Positions 1-10,790 of a DNA stretch of 64,000 nucleotides are shown here, piece by piece. Made by a program: the position numbers and the translations under genes. The notes under the pieces were generated by a model, which saw only the letters and a list, made by a program, of their open reading frames with translations, ran no database searches and was not told the origin of the DNA. Source of the stretch: Amyelois transitella (taxonomy: Eukaryota > Arthropoda > Insecta > Lepidoptera > Pyralidae); contig NC_083510.1 of assembly GCF_032362555.1 (NCBI RefSeq), forward strand, positions 8,831,501 through 8,895,500, given 5' to 3'. Within the stretch, counting starts at the first letter, position 1. Each line of letters starts with the position of its first letter.

Positions 1-570
1 GAAAAATCTAGAGAAGATAGAAAATATATTGCTATATTAGAAGAGAAGTTGGAAGTTTCGCAGCAGGAAAGCAGAAAAACCAATTTCGAAATAAAAAATG
101 TGCCTAAACAGCAAAACGAAACCAAGGAGGACCTCATCTCTATTGCAGAGAACCTGTCCAAAACTGTAGGTAGCAAAATCGAGAGATCAGATATCCGCGA
201 TATTTACAGGATTCGAGGGAAGCGTGACTCACACATAAAAAACACTCCAATCATTGTCGAAACAAATTCCACTCTTGTAAAAAATGATATTCTGAGGTCC
301 TGTAAAGCCTTTAATACAAAACAGAAAACAAAGTTATCCGCCAAACACTTGGGCATGCGCACCCAGGAAGACACGCCAATTTTCGTGGCTGAGCAATTGA
401 CCGCCAAAGCTGCCCGCCTACACTTCCTCGCTCGGGACCTGGCAAAGTCGAAAACGTACAAGTACTGCTGGACTGCATATGGTCGTGTATACCTGCGAAA
501 AGAAGACAACTCACCAGTTATTCTGGTAAAGAGCGAAGCCCAAATCCAACTACTTATCATGGAAAAGTGA
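1..570 (+). CDS. LINE ORF1, 3' part (FP-type nucleic-acid-binding protein)
   Basis: The frame is open from the first base, so the true start lies upstream of the window; 189 codons are visible. The first 20 or so residues are charged and look like the end of a coiled coil. They are followed by a domain resembling the C-terminal domain of baculovirus FP proteins that many insect LINE ORF1 proteins carry (visible patches: IRDIYRIRGKR, PIIVE, KLSAKHLG, AYGRVYLRKEDN). Such proteins coat the LINE RNA in the ribonucleoprotein. The stop is TGA at 568-570, immediately followed by CTA, a context known to favour read-through; the frame downstream stays open (see next entry). Confidence 0.8.
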   Translation, partial: EKSREDRKYIAILEEKLEVSQQESRKTNFEIKNVPKQQNETKEDLISIAENLSKTVGSKIERSDIRDIYRIRGKRDSHIKNTPIIVETNSTLVKNDILRSCKAFNTKQKTKLSAKHLGMRTQEDTPIFVAEQLTAKAARLHFLARDLAKSKTYKYCWTAYGRVYLRKEDNSPVILVKSEAQIQLLIMEK

Positions 571-1176
571 CTAAGCCTAGCCACTTATTATTGGTTCTGT
601 TACTTATATTTATTAATAATATCTCTATTTTGTCAATCACAAACCATATATTACTGTCTCCATCCAGTGTACGGCGCTCTGATAAAAAATGCACTAAATA
701 AAAAAAACAACACAAGCTTTGACCAAAACAATAGTATAATAACATTAGTTCATATATTACGGTGTAAACTTATTACATTACCTAGAAACTTGAATAGCAC
801 CGCTGACGTAATGAATCCGAGTCTTATACTATTGGATATTTATTATTTTTTTCTTTACCTTGTTTATTATTATCAGCCTGCATGTAACTACTTAATTTGT
901 AAATATACAATTGCATTCGCTCTTATGTATATAATTATGTATGTAAGAATACTACGCCTAAAAATAATATATTTAAGTGTACATTCAGTTATCATTTATA
1001 TATATAATGAACTTAAAGAAATTCCTGTAGAATTGCATATAGTGTCTATAAAACCTTGTTCGCTTATAAAATACAGTACAGTTTCACTCGTATATATTTT
1101 CTCTTACCAACATGATAGTATTACCCTATTGCTCATCACGCACCGAGTATTCACTTACATATATATAAATGTGTGA
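571..1176 (+). other. Open in-frame extension of LINE ORF1 encoding membrane-like sequence
   Basis: In the same frame as ORF1, 201 consecutive sense codons follow the ORF1 TGA and end at TGA 1174-1176. The stretch has no convincing ATG at its beginning, so it would be reached by stop read-through. The product is rich in Ile, Leu, Tyr and Phe, with about five possible membrane-spanning stretches (for example around 582-633, 826-880, 910-960 and 965-1010). Its last codons overlap the ORF2 start: the string ATGTGTGA at 1169-1176 holds the ORF2 ATG and this stop. AT-rich sequence translates to hydrophobic residues by default, so the composition alone proves nothing. The lack of stops in roughly 70 percent AT sequence is the unusual part. 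Confidence 0.5.
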
Positions 1177-2027
1177 CACAGCTCAAGCTATTACCGACTT
1201 GGACTATTTCAACATAGCACGATCAGTAGAATGTGATACTACACAGCTAATTAATCATTATAAAAATAATAAAACTGATCTTACTGTGATCGCTCAAAAT
1301 ATTCGTAGTATTTACAAAAATTTCGACGATTTTATGGCAAATATGTCCACACTTACCTTTGACGCTGATATTATGGTACTAACTGAATGCCATCTTGACC
1401 CTAAAAAACCAATACCCAGTTTAGATAACTACTGCTCCGGGTTTACTACTTTTCACCTTAATCAATGCGACGGTACAGTCATATACGCAAAACAAACACT
1501 CAAACCTAAAATTAAAGAAATAAAACTAACCCATGCGTCCTGTCTACAAGTAGACGTACTTAATCACACCATACTCGGTATATATCGGTCTCCGTCAATA
1601 TCTAACCCTGATAACTTTATAAAATCACTCTGTAATCATTTAAGTACCATAAAATCATGCAATATTATTGTAGCGGGTGATATCAATATTAATACAATAC
1701 CGAGCCCAAAAGACCAACTACATGAAATAAATCAAAGAATGACTTACCTTAACATGTTATCTTCCCATGGAATATTACCCGGGCATAATAAAGCGACCAG
1801 GGAAAATCGGTGTATAGATCACTTTATGTTAAAAATAAACCGAAAAAAACATACAGCATTCATATCAATTTTACACACTACTATAACTGATCACTACACA
1901 ACATTTCTATCAGTAGCTAAAACAAAAGTAAATAAACCTATATCCAAAACAGTAAAAAAACTAAATTTTGAAAAGGCAGCAAATTACTTACATAAGAAAA
2001 ATTTACCTGATCTACTTTTTTGCACAG
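1169..2027 (+). CDS. LINE ORF2, N-terminal part: endonuclease domain (interrupted)
   Basis: Encodes the apurinic/apyrimidinic-type endonuclease that nicks target DNA to prime reverse transcription. Visible motifs in order: QNIRS (first active-site Asn), LTECHLD (catalytic Glu), IYRSPS, VAGDININ (Asp/Asn pair), CIDHF and ITDHY (catalytic Asp-His). All are present with no stop or frameshift. The ATG at 1169 overlaps the stop of the ORF1-frame extension. The frame is cut at 2027 by the BEL/Pao element, which adds an artificial stop a few codons later (2030-2032). The reading frame resumes at 8692. Confidence 0.88.
2023..2027 (+). repeat. Target-site duplication of the BEL/Pao element, left copy
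   Basis: CACAG directly before the TGTAGG terminus; the identical CACAG follows the other terminus at 8687-8691. Five-base duplications are typical of BEL/Pao integration. The perfect match suggests a fairly recent insertion. Confidence 0.9.
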
Positions 2028-2223
2028 TGTAGGAGCAGAGACTCCTCTTGATAGCTTGATGATCTTGATAAATAAAACTTGATAATATATAGAAAAATAT
2101 TTTGTTTATTAATAAAGGAACAAAGTGACGTGTGCACACTTGAATTGGTAATCGTGAACTAAATAAAATGAAATTAAGCAGAAAATTCGATATCGTCAAT
2201 CGCGGTAAATTGTACTTTGTACA
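2028..2223 (-). repeat. Long terminal repeat of the BEL/Pao element
   Basis: Read on the minus strand it starts TGTACAAAGTACAATTT and ends CTGCTCCTACA, giving the TG...CA ends expected of an LTR. The first 17 bp recur at the opposite end of the element (8670-8686), which defines the outer boundary. The inner edge is inferred from that match. No clear polypurine tract is seen next to it, so the internal border is less certain; a TG at 2259 is an alternative. AATAAA-like signals occur inside on both strands. Confidence 0.65.
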
Positions 2224-2351
2224 TATTCCCGAAGGCGGGATGAGGATGCTGTGGGCACAAGTCAAATGATAAAATATTACATGTTACATGAAAATTAAAA
2301 TAAAAGGAAACATTATAAAAATCAATACAAAAATATTTAGGCATCTTGAGT

Positions 2352-3368
2352 TTAATTCAGCTCCATGTGTTCTCTTGCGGGGGTTGTTCCGAAGCCTCGC
2401 TCACGCGGCAGGGGCGGCGTATACGAGAGCTCTAATGGTCCGGATTCTTGTGGTACTTGCCACCGGCAATGAACTTTTCGAATAACAATAATCATGCCAG
2501 CTATTCCGATCAGTCCCAAGATGACGTATATCATCACATAATGGTGTATATCATGGTGTGTTATACCATCTGCTTCTTCTATGACTTGCTCTTCTTTTAG
2601 ATTATTTATTATTTTTCCAAGTTGATCTGATTCTTGATAAAGATTTCCGAGTGATTGGTTGTTATTAGACCATTGAGGAAACGTAATATTAATGACGTTA
2701 TTTATCGGTGCCATAACAGGTGTGTCAAAAACAGGCGAAATCCTGATTTCAGTGGAGTGTGACTTGTATGGGTAGATAGTCAGCTTGTCTGACTTCAATA
2801 AACAACCATGTCCAATTTTTATTAGACCAGACCCTTGTAGCTGGTGCCCTGTCATCTCTTCCATGCATATGGCACGTACGTTACAGATGTTGCAGCAAAA
2901 ATACATGTAAGTATTTACATCATTACATTCAATCCACAGATCTTTGCATGGTTCAATGACCGTCTTACATTCTGTGTTGTCAAGCTGACATAGATTTTCT
3001 CCGTTTCTCATATGATATTCTGGCTTGCGGCTGTTACAAAAATAAGTTGCTGACTGTACTAGACATTCTTTTATATCACTTTCTGTCAATGAAATATAGG
3101 TATCTTTTCTCATGTTAATTGAAATGTAATCCGATACTGGAACCAGTCTGATACTTTTTCCTTCTTGATATTTAGGTATCGGGATGAGCTTGAACATCTC
3201 GAAGGTATCCCTGTTGATAAGTGGCAGCCTGATCTCAAATATTAGATAGTCCTCCAGCATCCTTGTTCGCACTGTGAGGAGATCGTAAATCTTGCGTAAA
3301 TCTTGATGAACGTTATCTATCGGTAATGTGACATCTTTAGGCAAAGAATTGCAAAATGTAGGTGACAA
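2352..3368 (-). pseudogene. Env-like glycoprotein gene, 3' half (retroelement relic)
   Basis: About 330 codons on the minus strand. Visible: a segment with EIRLPLINRDTFEMFKLIP, typical of insect retroelement Env proteins related to baculovirus fusion proteins; a cysteine-rich region (CKDLWIEC, YFCCNICNVRAIC); a membrane-spanning stretch near the C-terminus (MIYVILGLIGIAGMIIVI); and a short cytoplasmic tail. The N-terminal half, including the cleavage and fusion-peptide region, is absent. A short piece of the gene start lies 5 kb away in the opposite orientation (8461-8669). The gene cannot make a complete protein. The first few codons, above about 3350, cross the junction and belong to the flanking block. 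Confidence 0.75.
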
Positions 3369-5649
3369 TGAAAAGGCAAGTAACTCGTCTAAGTCTCAAG
3401 TTAACATGACCAAGCTGGAGGAGATGATGAGGAAGCAGTCAAGTAACTTAAAAGCATTTTCACGTGCATTAACAAGCATCGACGTGGATAAACTCAGTGA
3501 GAAATGGGAGTATGAAGATGCTTTAACTACAATCAAGGCCCGTTGGAAGGCCGTCGATACCTTGCACTGGGAAATTGACAGTGAAACACACGAAATAGAT
3601 GTAACTTATGAAGAAAAATTTTCGGAGCATGAAAGGAAATTTATCGACATCAAAAAAGCCATAAACAGCAAGTTATGGTCTGTAGCCTACAGAGAAAAGT
3701 CAACACCGCAGCTAGAAATCCCTGTTTTTAATGGGAATTACCAGCAGTGGGTCTCATTTAAAGACCTATTTAATGAGGCTATTCACAACAACAATTCTCT
3801 GTCTCACGCTCAGAAAATGCAGTTCCTCAAAGGGAAATTAAGAGGTGAGCCGGAAAGACTAGTTCAACATTTACAAATAAGTTCAGAAAATTATCTCGCC
3901 AGTTGGGAGATACTAAATCACCGATATAATAACAAGAAGCTCATATTCACCTCACATATCAACACCATCATGAACCTAACAACCATTCAACAACCGTCGT
4001 CGCATCTTATTAAGCGTCTTCATGACGTCACTAAAGAATGTCTGAATGCAATTAAAAACCTGGGCATAAACATTGAAAATTGGGACCCTATTCTCGTTCA
4101 TATACTGTCGCAAAAGTTGGATGTAGAGACACACAATGATTACATGACGTCATTGAAGCACCCTCGAGAGCTACCAGTGCTTAGTGAATTCCTGGATTTT
4201 TTGGAAAACAAGTTCACCACCCTGGAGTCATCACGTCGCATGCAAGAAAGCGGCACAAAATCAAGTACAAATGCTCCATCTACATCCTACAAACAAGAAA
4301 AATCTTACCCATATAAAAATTACGCAAGCAACAAGGCTCTCTCTAATTACAAGCAAGAAACTAAATACCGAAAACTAAATTGTCCGGTATGCAATAGTAA
4401 TGAACATAACATTTATTATTGCAATAAATTTTTAGAACAGACAGCAATACAGAAAAAACAAACAATTACGAAATTGAATTACTGCTTTAATTGTTTATTT
4501 AGTCATTATGGCAAACCATGCACATCAAACAAGAGATGTCGCCAATGCAATGGATGCCACAATTCTATCCTACATGACGCATTTGTTAATTCCCCAAGTA
4601 ATGCTAATATATCTGAAAATAAGTCCAAGGGAGTACACGTAACTGAAAATGGAGGAACGTCGGAAATATTATTGGCCACTGCTATCATCAAGGTGCAAGG
4701 AGTTGATGGAAGGTATTATATGTTACGTGCTCTCGTCGATCAAGGTTCTCAAATTTCATTGATTACTGAAAACGCCGCACAGCTGTTAGGGCTGCCGAGA
4801 AATAAGTGCAGCGGATCTATAACTGGGATCGGCACTAAAACAACATCTTGCAAAGGTACTTTAAACCTAAAATGCGCATCACTAACCGAAAAATATGATT
4901 TCATTATTGATGTTTATATCATGAAGAGTTTGACAAGAAACCTACCGCATTTTTCGTTTGCCGGCCTGCCATGGGATCAACTGAGTGATATGAAATTGGC
5001 CGATCCAGAATACAATATTTGTCGGCCTATTGATGTTCTTCTCGGAGCAGACATCTACGGTAGTATTATATTAGATGGAATTCGCAGAGCGAACGTTAAC
5101 AACCCTAGCCTTATCGCGCAGAGAACGAGGCTCGGGTGGATATTGTGCGGCAAAGCGCAAACTATGCAGTGTAATATTGTAATTAACGATTTGGAAGAAA
5201 TAGAAAGATTTTGGCAAATAGAAGATATATCAAGTAACACCCCCTCGAACGAGATTGAAGATGAATGCATTAAATATTATAAGCAAACAACAACAAGATT
5301 AGTGGACGGAAAATATCAAGTCAGACTTCCCCTAAAATCAAACATTTCTGAAATTGGAACATCACGACATGTAGTCATTGCCCAATTTTTTCAATTGGAA
5401 AAGAAATTTAAACAAAACGCGAAAGTAGCCGAACAATACAAATTGTTTATCAAAGAGTACTCGGAACTAGGTCATATGACACCGGCAGAATGTTCAACGC
5501 AGGATTTAGAATATTTCATGCCTCATCACTGCGTAATTCGCGAGGACTCAACAACCACAAAACTTCGCGTGGTTTTTAATGCCTCTCAAAAGACCTCCAA
5601 CGGAACAAGCCTAAATGATTACATGTACAAAAGGACCTTTTGGAATTAA
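3364..5649 (+). pseudogene. BEL/Pao gag, protease and start of reverse transcriptase (frameshifted)
   Basis: One open frame on the plus strand. It shows the Pao-type Gag with a coiled N-terminal region and the signature QLEIPVFNGNYQQW, and two Cys/His knuckle-like clusters near 4381-4560 (CPVC, CFNC, CRQCNGCH). An aspartic protease follows with ALVDQGSQISLI, its active site being D-Q-G. Then comes the linker typical of Pao pol (LLGADIYGSII, TRLGWILCG) and the first reverse transcriptase block (LRVVFNAS). The frame ends at 5647-5649 in a frameshift: a short out-of-frame deletion around 5630-5645, just after the LND motif. Sequence 5' of about 3360 is foreign (env antisense), so the Gag start and leader are lost. 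Confidence 0.85.
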
Positions 5650-7583
5650 TTATGAGATGGCGCCAGTACAAGATCGCATTTACTGCAGATATCGAGAAGA
5701 TGTTCAGGCAGATATGGGTCCAACCAGAAGATCAATGTTATCAAAAAATCATGTGGCGCGATGAAGCGTCAGACATATTACAAGAGTATCAACTTACTAC
5801 GGTAACGTACGGCACCAAGGCCGCGCCGTTCCTTGCAATGATGACTTTGCGTCAGCTGGCTGAGGACGAAAAACAAGCTTTTCCTGAAGCTGCCAACATC
5901 GTGAAAACTTGTTTCTACATGGATGACCTTCTCCACGGTGCTCATTCAATACAGTCAGCAAAACAAATGAAACAAGATCTTATCAAGTTATTGAAGAAAG
6001 GTGGATTAAATCTGAGAAAATGGAACTCAAATTATCAAGAATTACTACAGGAAAACACAGAATTTAATAACCAAGAAAACTATATTTTCCACCAACTTGA
6101 GTCAAGTAAAACACTAGGAGTGCATTGGAAACCAAAACAAGATGTATTTATTTTTGAATCGAAAATTGAGCCAAATTTTGAAGACAAGACAAGAAATACA
6201 AAACGAAAACTTTTGTCGGACATATCACGCTTATTCGACCCATTAGGCTGGATCACGCCGTTGTCCACCAAACTCAAAATTCTATTTCAACGTCTCTGGG
6301 ACTTAGACATTAAATGGGATGACGAGATTCCAAGATCCATTAACTCTGAATGGTTGAAAATCCAAGAAGATATGCCAAACATAAATAAAATAAAAATACC
6401 TAGATGGTTAGGTACAAAGGCCGTCTCGGATATTGAATTACACGGCTTCTGTGACGCATCGCAAAAGGCATACGCGTGCGTCATATATTGTAAAATATTT
6501 AAAAAGGGAGAGCCTAAAATTTCATTGGTTGCTGGAAAGTCGAAATTAGTACCTCGCAATAAACAAACTACCTTACCAAGATTGGAGCTGTGCGGTGCAC
6601 ATCTTTTGTCCAAATTGATGCTCAAGGCAAAAGAATGTCTATCTGACCACGATATGAAGATCTACGGCTGGGTCGATTCCACAGCTGTGTTGGGGTGGCT
6701 ACAAGGCAACCCGGATAGGTGGACAACATTTGTAGCTAATAGAGTGCGCCAAATAACAAACGTCATTCCGCCGTCAAGTTGGCATTATATCAAGTCTACC
6801 GACAACCCAGCTGACTGTGCGAGCCGTGGGTTAACGATAACACAGTTAATCAACCACCCCCTATGGTGGCAAGCACCGTCGTGGTTATTAACATACGAAA
6901 ACAAAACCAATAAATCGCCTATGCTTTATATGACCAATGAAGAAGAAAAACAAGTTAATAAAGTTTATCACGTCGCGAAGCAAGAAAAAAGTATTGAAGA
7001 AGAGCTGCTCTGCAAGTTTAGCTCATTCTCAAAAGTTATCCGCGTACTAGCATGGGTACGCCGATTTTTAAGAAGAAGTCATCAAGAAAGTTATCTTACG
7101 CTCACGGAGTTGAGGGAAGCTAAGATCAAGATTATCAAGAGAATACAAGAGATTGAATTTAGTGAAGAAATTACAAGTTTAAAAGACAGTCAGAGATTAA
7201 CATCAAGAAGTAAACTATTGAATCTGACACCCTTTCTAGATGAACAAGGAGTACTAAGAGTGGGTGGAAGATTAAAAAATGCCAGAATTAGTGCGGATAT
7301 GAAAAATCCAATTATTATTCCGTACGCAAGTCGATTGACTCAATTAATTATTGATGACGCTCATAAAGTCACGTTACATGGCGGGGCACGTGTAACATTA
7401 GCGCTAATTAGACAAAAATATTGGCTAATAAGTGGCAACAGGGCTACGAAAAAACACATTCGCCAGTGTGTTACTTGCAAAAAACATAATCCCCGTCTTC
7501 AAGAACAAATAATGGGAGATTTACCGAGTCCAAGGGTCAATCCTTCTCGCCCATTTCAACATACGGGTGTCGATTACACTTGA
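5640..7583 (+). pseudogene. BEL/Pao reverse transcriptase, RNase H and integrase zinc domain
   Basis: Continues pol in another frame. Motifs: AFTADIEKMFRQIWV, the catalytic CFYMDDLL (YMDD), the RNase H start HGFCDASQKAYACVIY, LPRLELCGAHLL, and the integrase HHCC zinc finger (H near HGGARVTL, C in RQCVTCKKH). The frame stops at TGA 7581-7583 directly after the integrase GVDYT block, which carries the first catalytic Asp. Downstream sequence is in the same frame and clearly homologous, so TGA is a simple nonsense change. Confidence 0.85.
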
Positions 7584-8460
7584 CATATTCTCGTCAAAGC
7601 CAATAAGGGTCGCGGAATAAAAACCAGCAAGGGATACGTTGCGGTGTTCGTCTGCATGGCGACGAAAGCCGTCCACCTGGAATTAGTCTCGGACCTGTCG
7701 ACGTCAGCATTCATTGCAGCTCTACGCAGGATGGCCGCGCGACGGGGTACACCAAGTCACTTGTACAGTGATAACGGGACGAATTTCGTGGGAGCAAACC
7801 GGATATTACAAGAAGAGTATCAAGAAATTCTGCAAGTCTTCAATGATGATTTTGTGAGTTCTCTCACGGGCATGAAGATAACATGGCATTTCAATTCCCC
7901 AGCATGGCCATCAGCCGGTGGTTTATTTGAGGCAGCCGTCAAGAGCTTCAAATTTCACTTCAAAAGAGTCGTTGGTGAGCAAAGACTCACATTTGAGGAG
8001 TATTCTACTCTGCTCACACAAATAGAGGCATGCATGAACTCAAGACCTCTATGTGCCCTCTCAGAAGATCCTGAAGATTTCGACTATCTCACCCCAGCTC
8101 ACTTTTTGAGTGGAGGTCCAACACTCACATTAATTGAGACGGAAAGAGACATGCGAACACGCTGGCACTTGACTCAAAAGATATATCAAGACATCTGGAA
8201 GCGCTGGCGAGCTGAATACCTCACTCAGTTGACATCAAGGTCTAAGTGGAGATACCCAAGAAAAAATATCCAAATCAATGATGTAGTTCTTATACATGAT
8301 GACAACCTACCCCCAGGGAAGTGGAATTTGGGTAGAGTTATAGAGCTGCATCCAGGCCAAGATGGCTATGTTCGCGTTGTGACGCTAAAAACAAGAAACG
8401 GGCAGATACGACGTCCAATTACGAAATTATCCATACTCCTAGAAGATAACGAGCAGTCTG
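7584..8460 (+). pseudogene. BEL/Pao integrase core and C-terminal domain
   Basis: Same frame as the preceding block after the nonsense codon. It shows CMATKAVHLELV, YSDNGTNFVGA (second catalytic Asp), GGLFEAAVKS (catalytic Glu), the conserved LLTQIEACMNSRPL and the C-terminal GRVIELHPG and IRRPITKLSIL. The catalytic triad is present, but the block is cut off from its own pol start by the TGA at 7581-7583 and by the upstream frameshift. Confidence 0.85.
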
Positions 8461-8669
8461 AATGCAAACAAAATCATGAAGTTCATATAAAACAACAAGA
8501 AAATAAAAGTAACAAGACCTACAAGACAAAGCTAAGTACTATATGTACTGCCCTATTATTTTTCATGACGATTATATCAAGCTCAGATTGCATGGTTAAT
8601 ACGACAAACTTCAGAGAAAAACAAGGGCTATATTTTGATAAAATATCTAACATGCAACTAATTAAAATC
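8461..8669 (+). pseudogene. Env-like gene, first codons only (retroelement relic)
   Basis: Directly continuous with the integrase C-terminus. A hydrophobic, signal-peptide-like stretch (ICTALLFFMTIISSS) is followed by GLYFDKIS, a pattern found near the mature start of insect retroelement Env proteins. After about 30 mature residues the gene runs into the 17-bp LTR remnant and then into LINE ORF2. The rest of the gene is at 2352-3368 on the other strand, minus its middle portion. Confidence 0.6.
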
Positions 8670-8686
8670 AAATTGTACTTTGTACA
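8670..8686 (-). repeat. 17-bp remnant of the second LTR
   Basis: AAATTGTACTTTGTACA here equals the inner edge of the left LTR (2207-2223). Beyond 17 bp the two ends share nothing: here the env start joins directly. This is the only trace of a second LTR. Confidence 0.7.
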
Positions 8687-8691
8687 CACAG
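8687..8691 (+). repeat. Target-site duplication of the BEL/Pao element, right copy
   Basis: CACAG after the terminal TTTGTACA of the element. With 2023-2027 it fixes both ends of the inserted DNA to the base. Confidence 0.9.
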
Positions 8692-10790
8692 ACCCCAATA
8701 AAATTACGTATTTCTTAACAAATTTTATTATTGAATCCCTAAATGAAACTTCCACTACTGTGCGAATCCCTAAAAGTCAGCGTACTATAAAACCTTGGAT
8801 GACAAAAGGAATTTTGAAATGCATTAAAAATCGTAATACTTTACAAAAACATTTTCGCAGTGATCCCACAAATATCATTAAAAAAATTACTTACTCCAGA
8901 TACAGAAATTTCTGCAATAAAATAATTAAGACAATTAAAAAAAATTACGAAAGAAATTTAATAAATAATGCAATGAATGACAATAAAAAATTATGGAAAA
9001 ATATTAAAACTATAACTTATAATTGCAAAAATAGTAACTTAAATTCTGAACTAAATGATTTAAAACCTACAATCCTCGAATCAGCTAATCACATTAATAA
9101 CTACTTTTCCGAAATCGGCAGTCAACTAGCAAATGATATTCAGGCCACCACACCTCAAGATAATATAGATAAATACCTACATAACCTACCTAGTCAATCC
9201 CACTCTTTTGGTCTCTTGGAGACGGACTGTGAGGAGGTTATAAATATAATTGACCACTTAAAACAGGATAGTGCTCCTGGGTGGGACGATATCCCCACAA
9301 AATTTATTAAATTTATTAAAATTGAGATTTCGCCAATCATTACACATCTTTCCAACTTGTGTTTCGAAAAGGGCGTATTTCCATCTTTACTTAAAGAGTC
9401 TGTTATTACCCCTATACATAAGGGTGGGAACAGACAAGACATCAACAATTATAGACCTATTTCCGTTTTAACTGTTGTAGCAAAAATATTAGAAAAGCTT
9501 TTAAATATTAGGCTAATAAATTACTTAAATAAGTATAACATTCTTTCAAATAATCAGTTCGGTTTTCGAAATGGAACCTCTACCGAAGATGCTATAAAAT
9601 CACTAACCTCAACAATAATTAGTCACTTAGACAAAGGTACAAAATGCTTATCTTGTTTCATAGATCTTAAGAAAGCTTTTGACACTGTTTCCATCCCCAT
9701 CCTTGTACACAAGTTGGAAAAGATTGGAATTAGAGGCACACAACTCTCCATTTTCAGGGATTATCTCGTGGACCGAACCCAAAGAGTAAAACTTAACGGT
9801 ACCATAAGTGAAAGTGTAAACGTAAATTACGGTGTCCCGCAAGGAAGTGTGCTTGGTCCAACCTTATTTCTCATTTATATAAATGATCTATGTAACCTAG
9901 CACTTAAAAACGCAAAAATTGTCACTTATGCGGACGACACCTGTATCGTTTTTACTGGATCAAATTGGAATAATGCTCGTGTAAATGCAGAAAAAGGCAT
10001 GGTTTTGCTAGCTGAGTGGCTTAAAAACAACCTTCTCACTTTAAATACGGCTAAAACAAATTATATCTGTTACAGCATCTACACTAACTCGCAACCCACT
10101 CAAAATTTCGATATAAAAATTCACTCATGTGGCAATATTTCTAACTCTGCCTGCAATTGTCCTTCAATTGATAAAGTCAACCAAACTAAGTATCTGGGTG
10201 TAGTTGTTGATGAGAGGTTAACGTGGTATCAACAGATTGAAATAATAACAGCTAGGATCCGTAAATTCATATGGATGTTTAAGACATTACGCCATATAGT
10301 TTCTAGAAAACTTCTAAATAATATCTATATCTCACTAGTTCAGTCTGTCATCACATACTGCATCTCGATCTGGGGCGGTGCTTTAAAAACTCGCTTCCTG
10401 GAAATTGAACGAGCACAAAGAATGCTATTGAAAGTTATGTATTTAAAAAAGAAAGACTTCCCGACTTCTGAACTATATCTGACATGTAATCTTCTGTCTG
10501 TTAGGAAATTGTACATTCTGGAACTCATTCTCGGTAAACATAAAACCTTATCCTTTAAATCTGACACTGCAGGGAGAAGAAGAAGATACGCCGTTGCTGA
10601 CATTCCGCACACAAATACAAAATTTGCAAGGGTGCAGCTTAACTCTCGTGCTTCCCTTTTATATAATAAAATTAATAGAACACTGTATATATATAACAAA
10701 TCCTATTATGAGTGCAAATCTATGTTAATAACATGGTTAAGAAATCAAACCTATGATGAACTGGAGACATTCATCAGTAACAATGTATAA
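8692..10790 (+). CDS. LINE ORF2, C-terminal part: reverse transcriptase
   Basis: Continuation of ORF2 after the BEL/Pao insertion; 698 codons plus stop without interruption. It begins with the basic linker between endonuclease and polymerase, then reverse transcriptase: APGWDDIP, FIDLKKAFDTV, GVPQGSVLGP and the catalytic YADD box (TYADDTCIVF), followed by the thumb region and the typical C-terminal RAQRM segment. No RNase H domain is seen. A naive open reading frame runs from 7644 to 10790 and fuses the BEL integrase and env start to this reverse transcriptase; that fusion is an insertion artefact. Confidence 0.9.

Larger units (their letters stand above)
2028..8686. mobile_element. BEL/Pao retroelement with env, internally inverted and defective
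   Basis: A 6659-bp insertion bounded by TG at 2028 and CA at 8686 and flanked by CACAG. From left to right it holds an LTR in minus orientation, the 3' half of an env-like gene (minus), then gag, protease, reverse transcriptase, RNase H, integrase and the first codons of env (plus), and finally 17 bp identical to the outer end of the LTR. The normal order is LTR-gag-pol-env-LTR. The coding block is therefore flipped relative to the LTR and env 3' half, and the 5' leader, primer-binding site, most of one LTR and the middle of env are missing. pol also carries a frameshift and a nonsense codon. The element is a dead copy. Confidence 0.85.
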
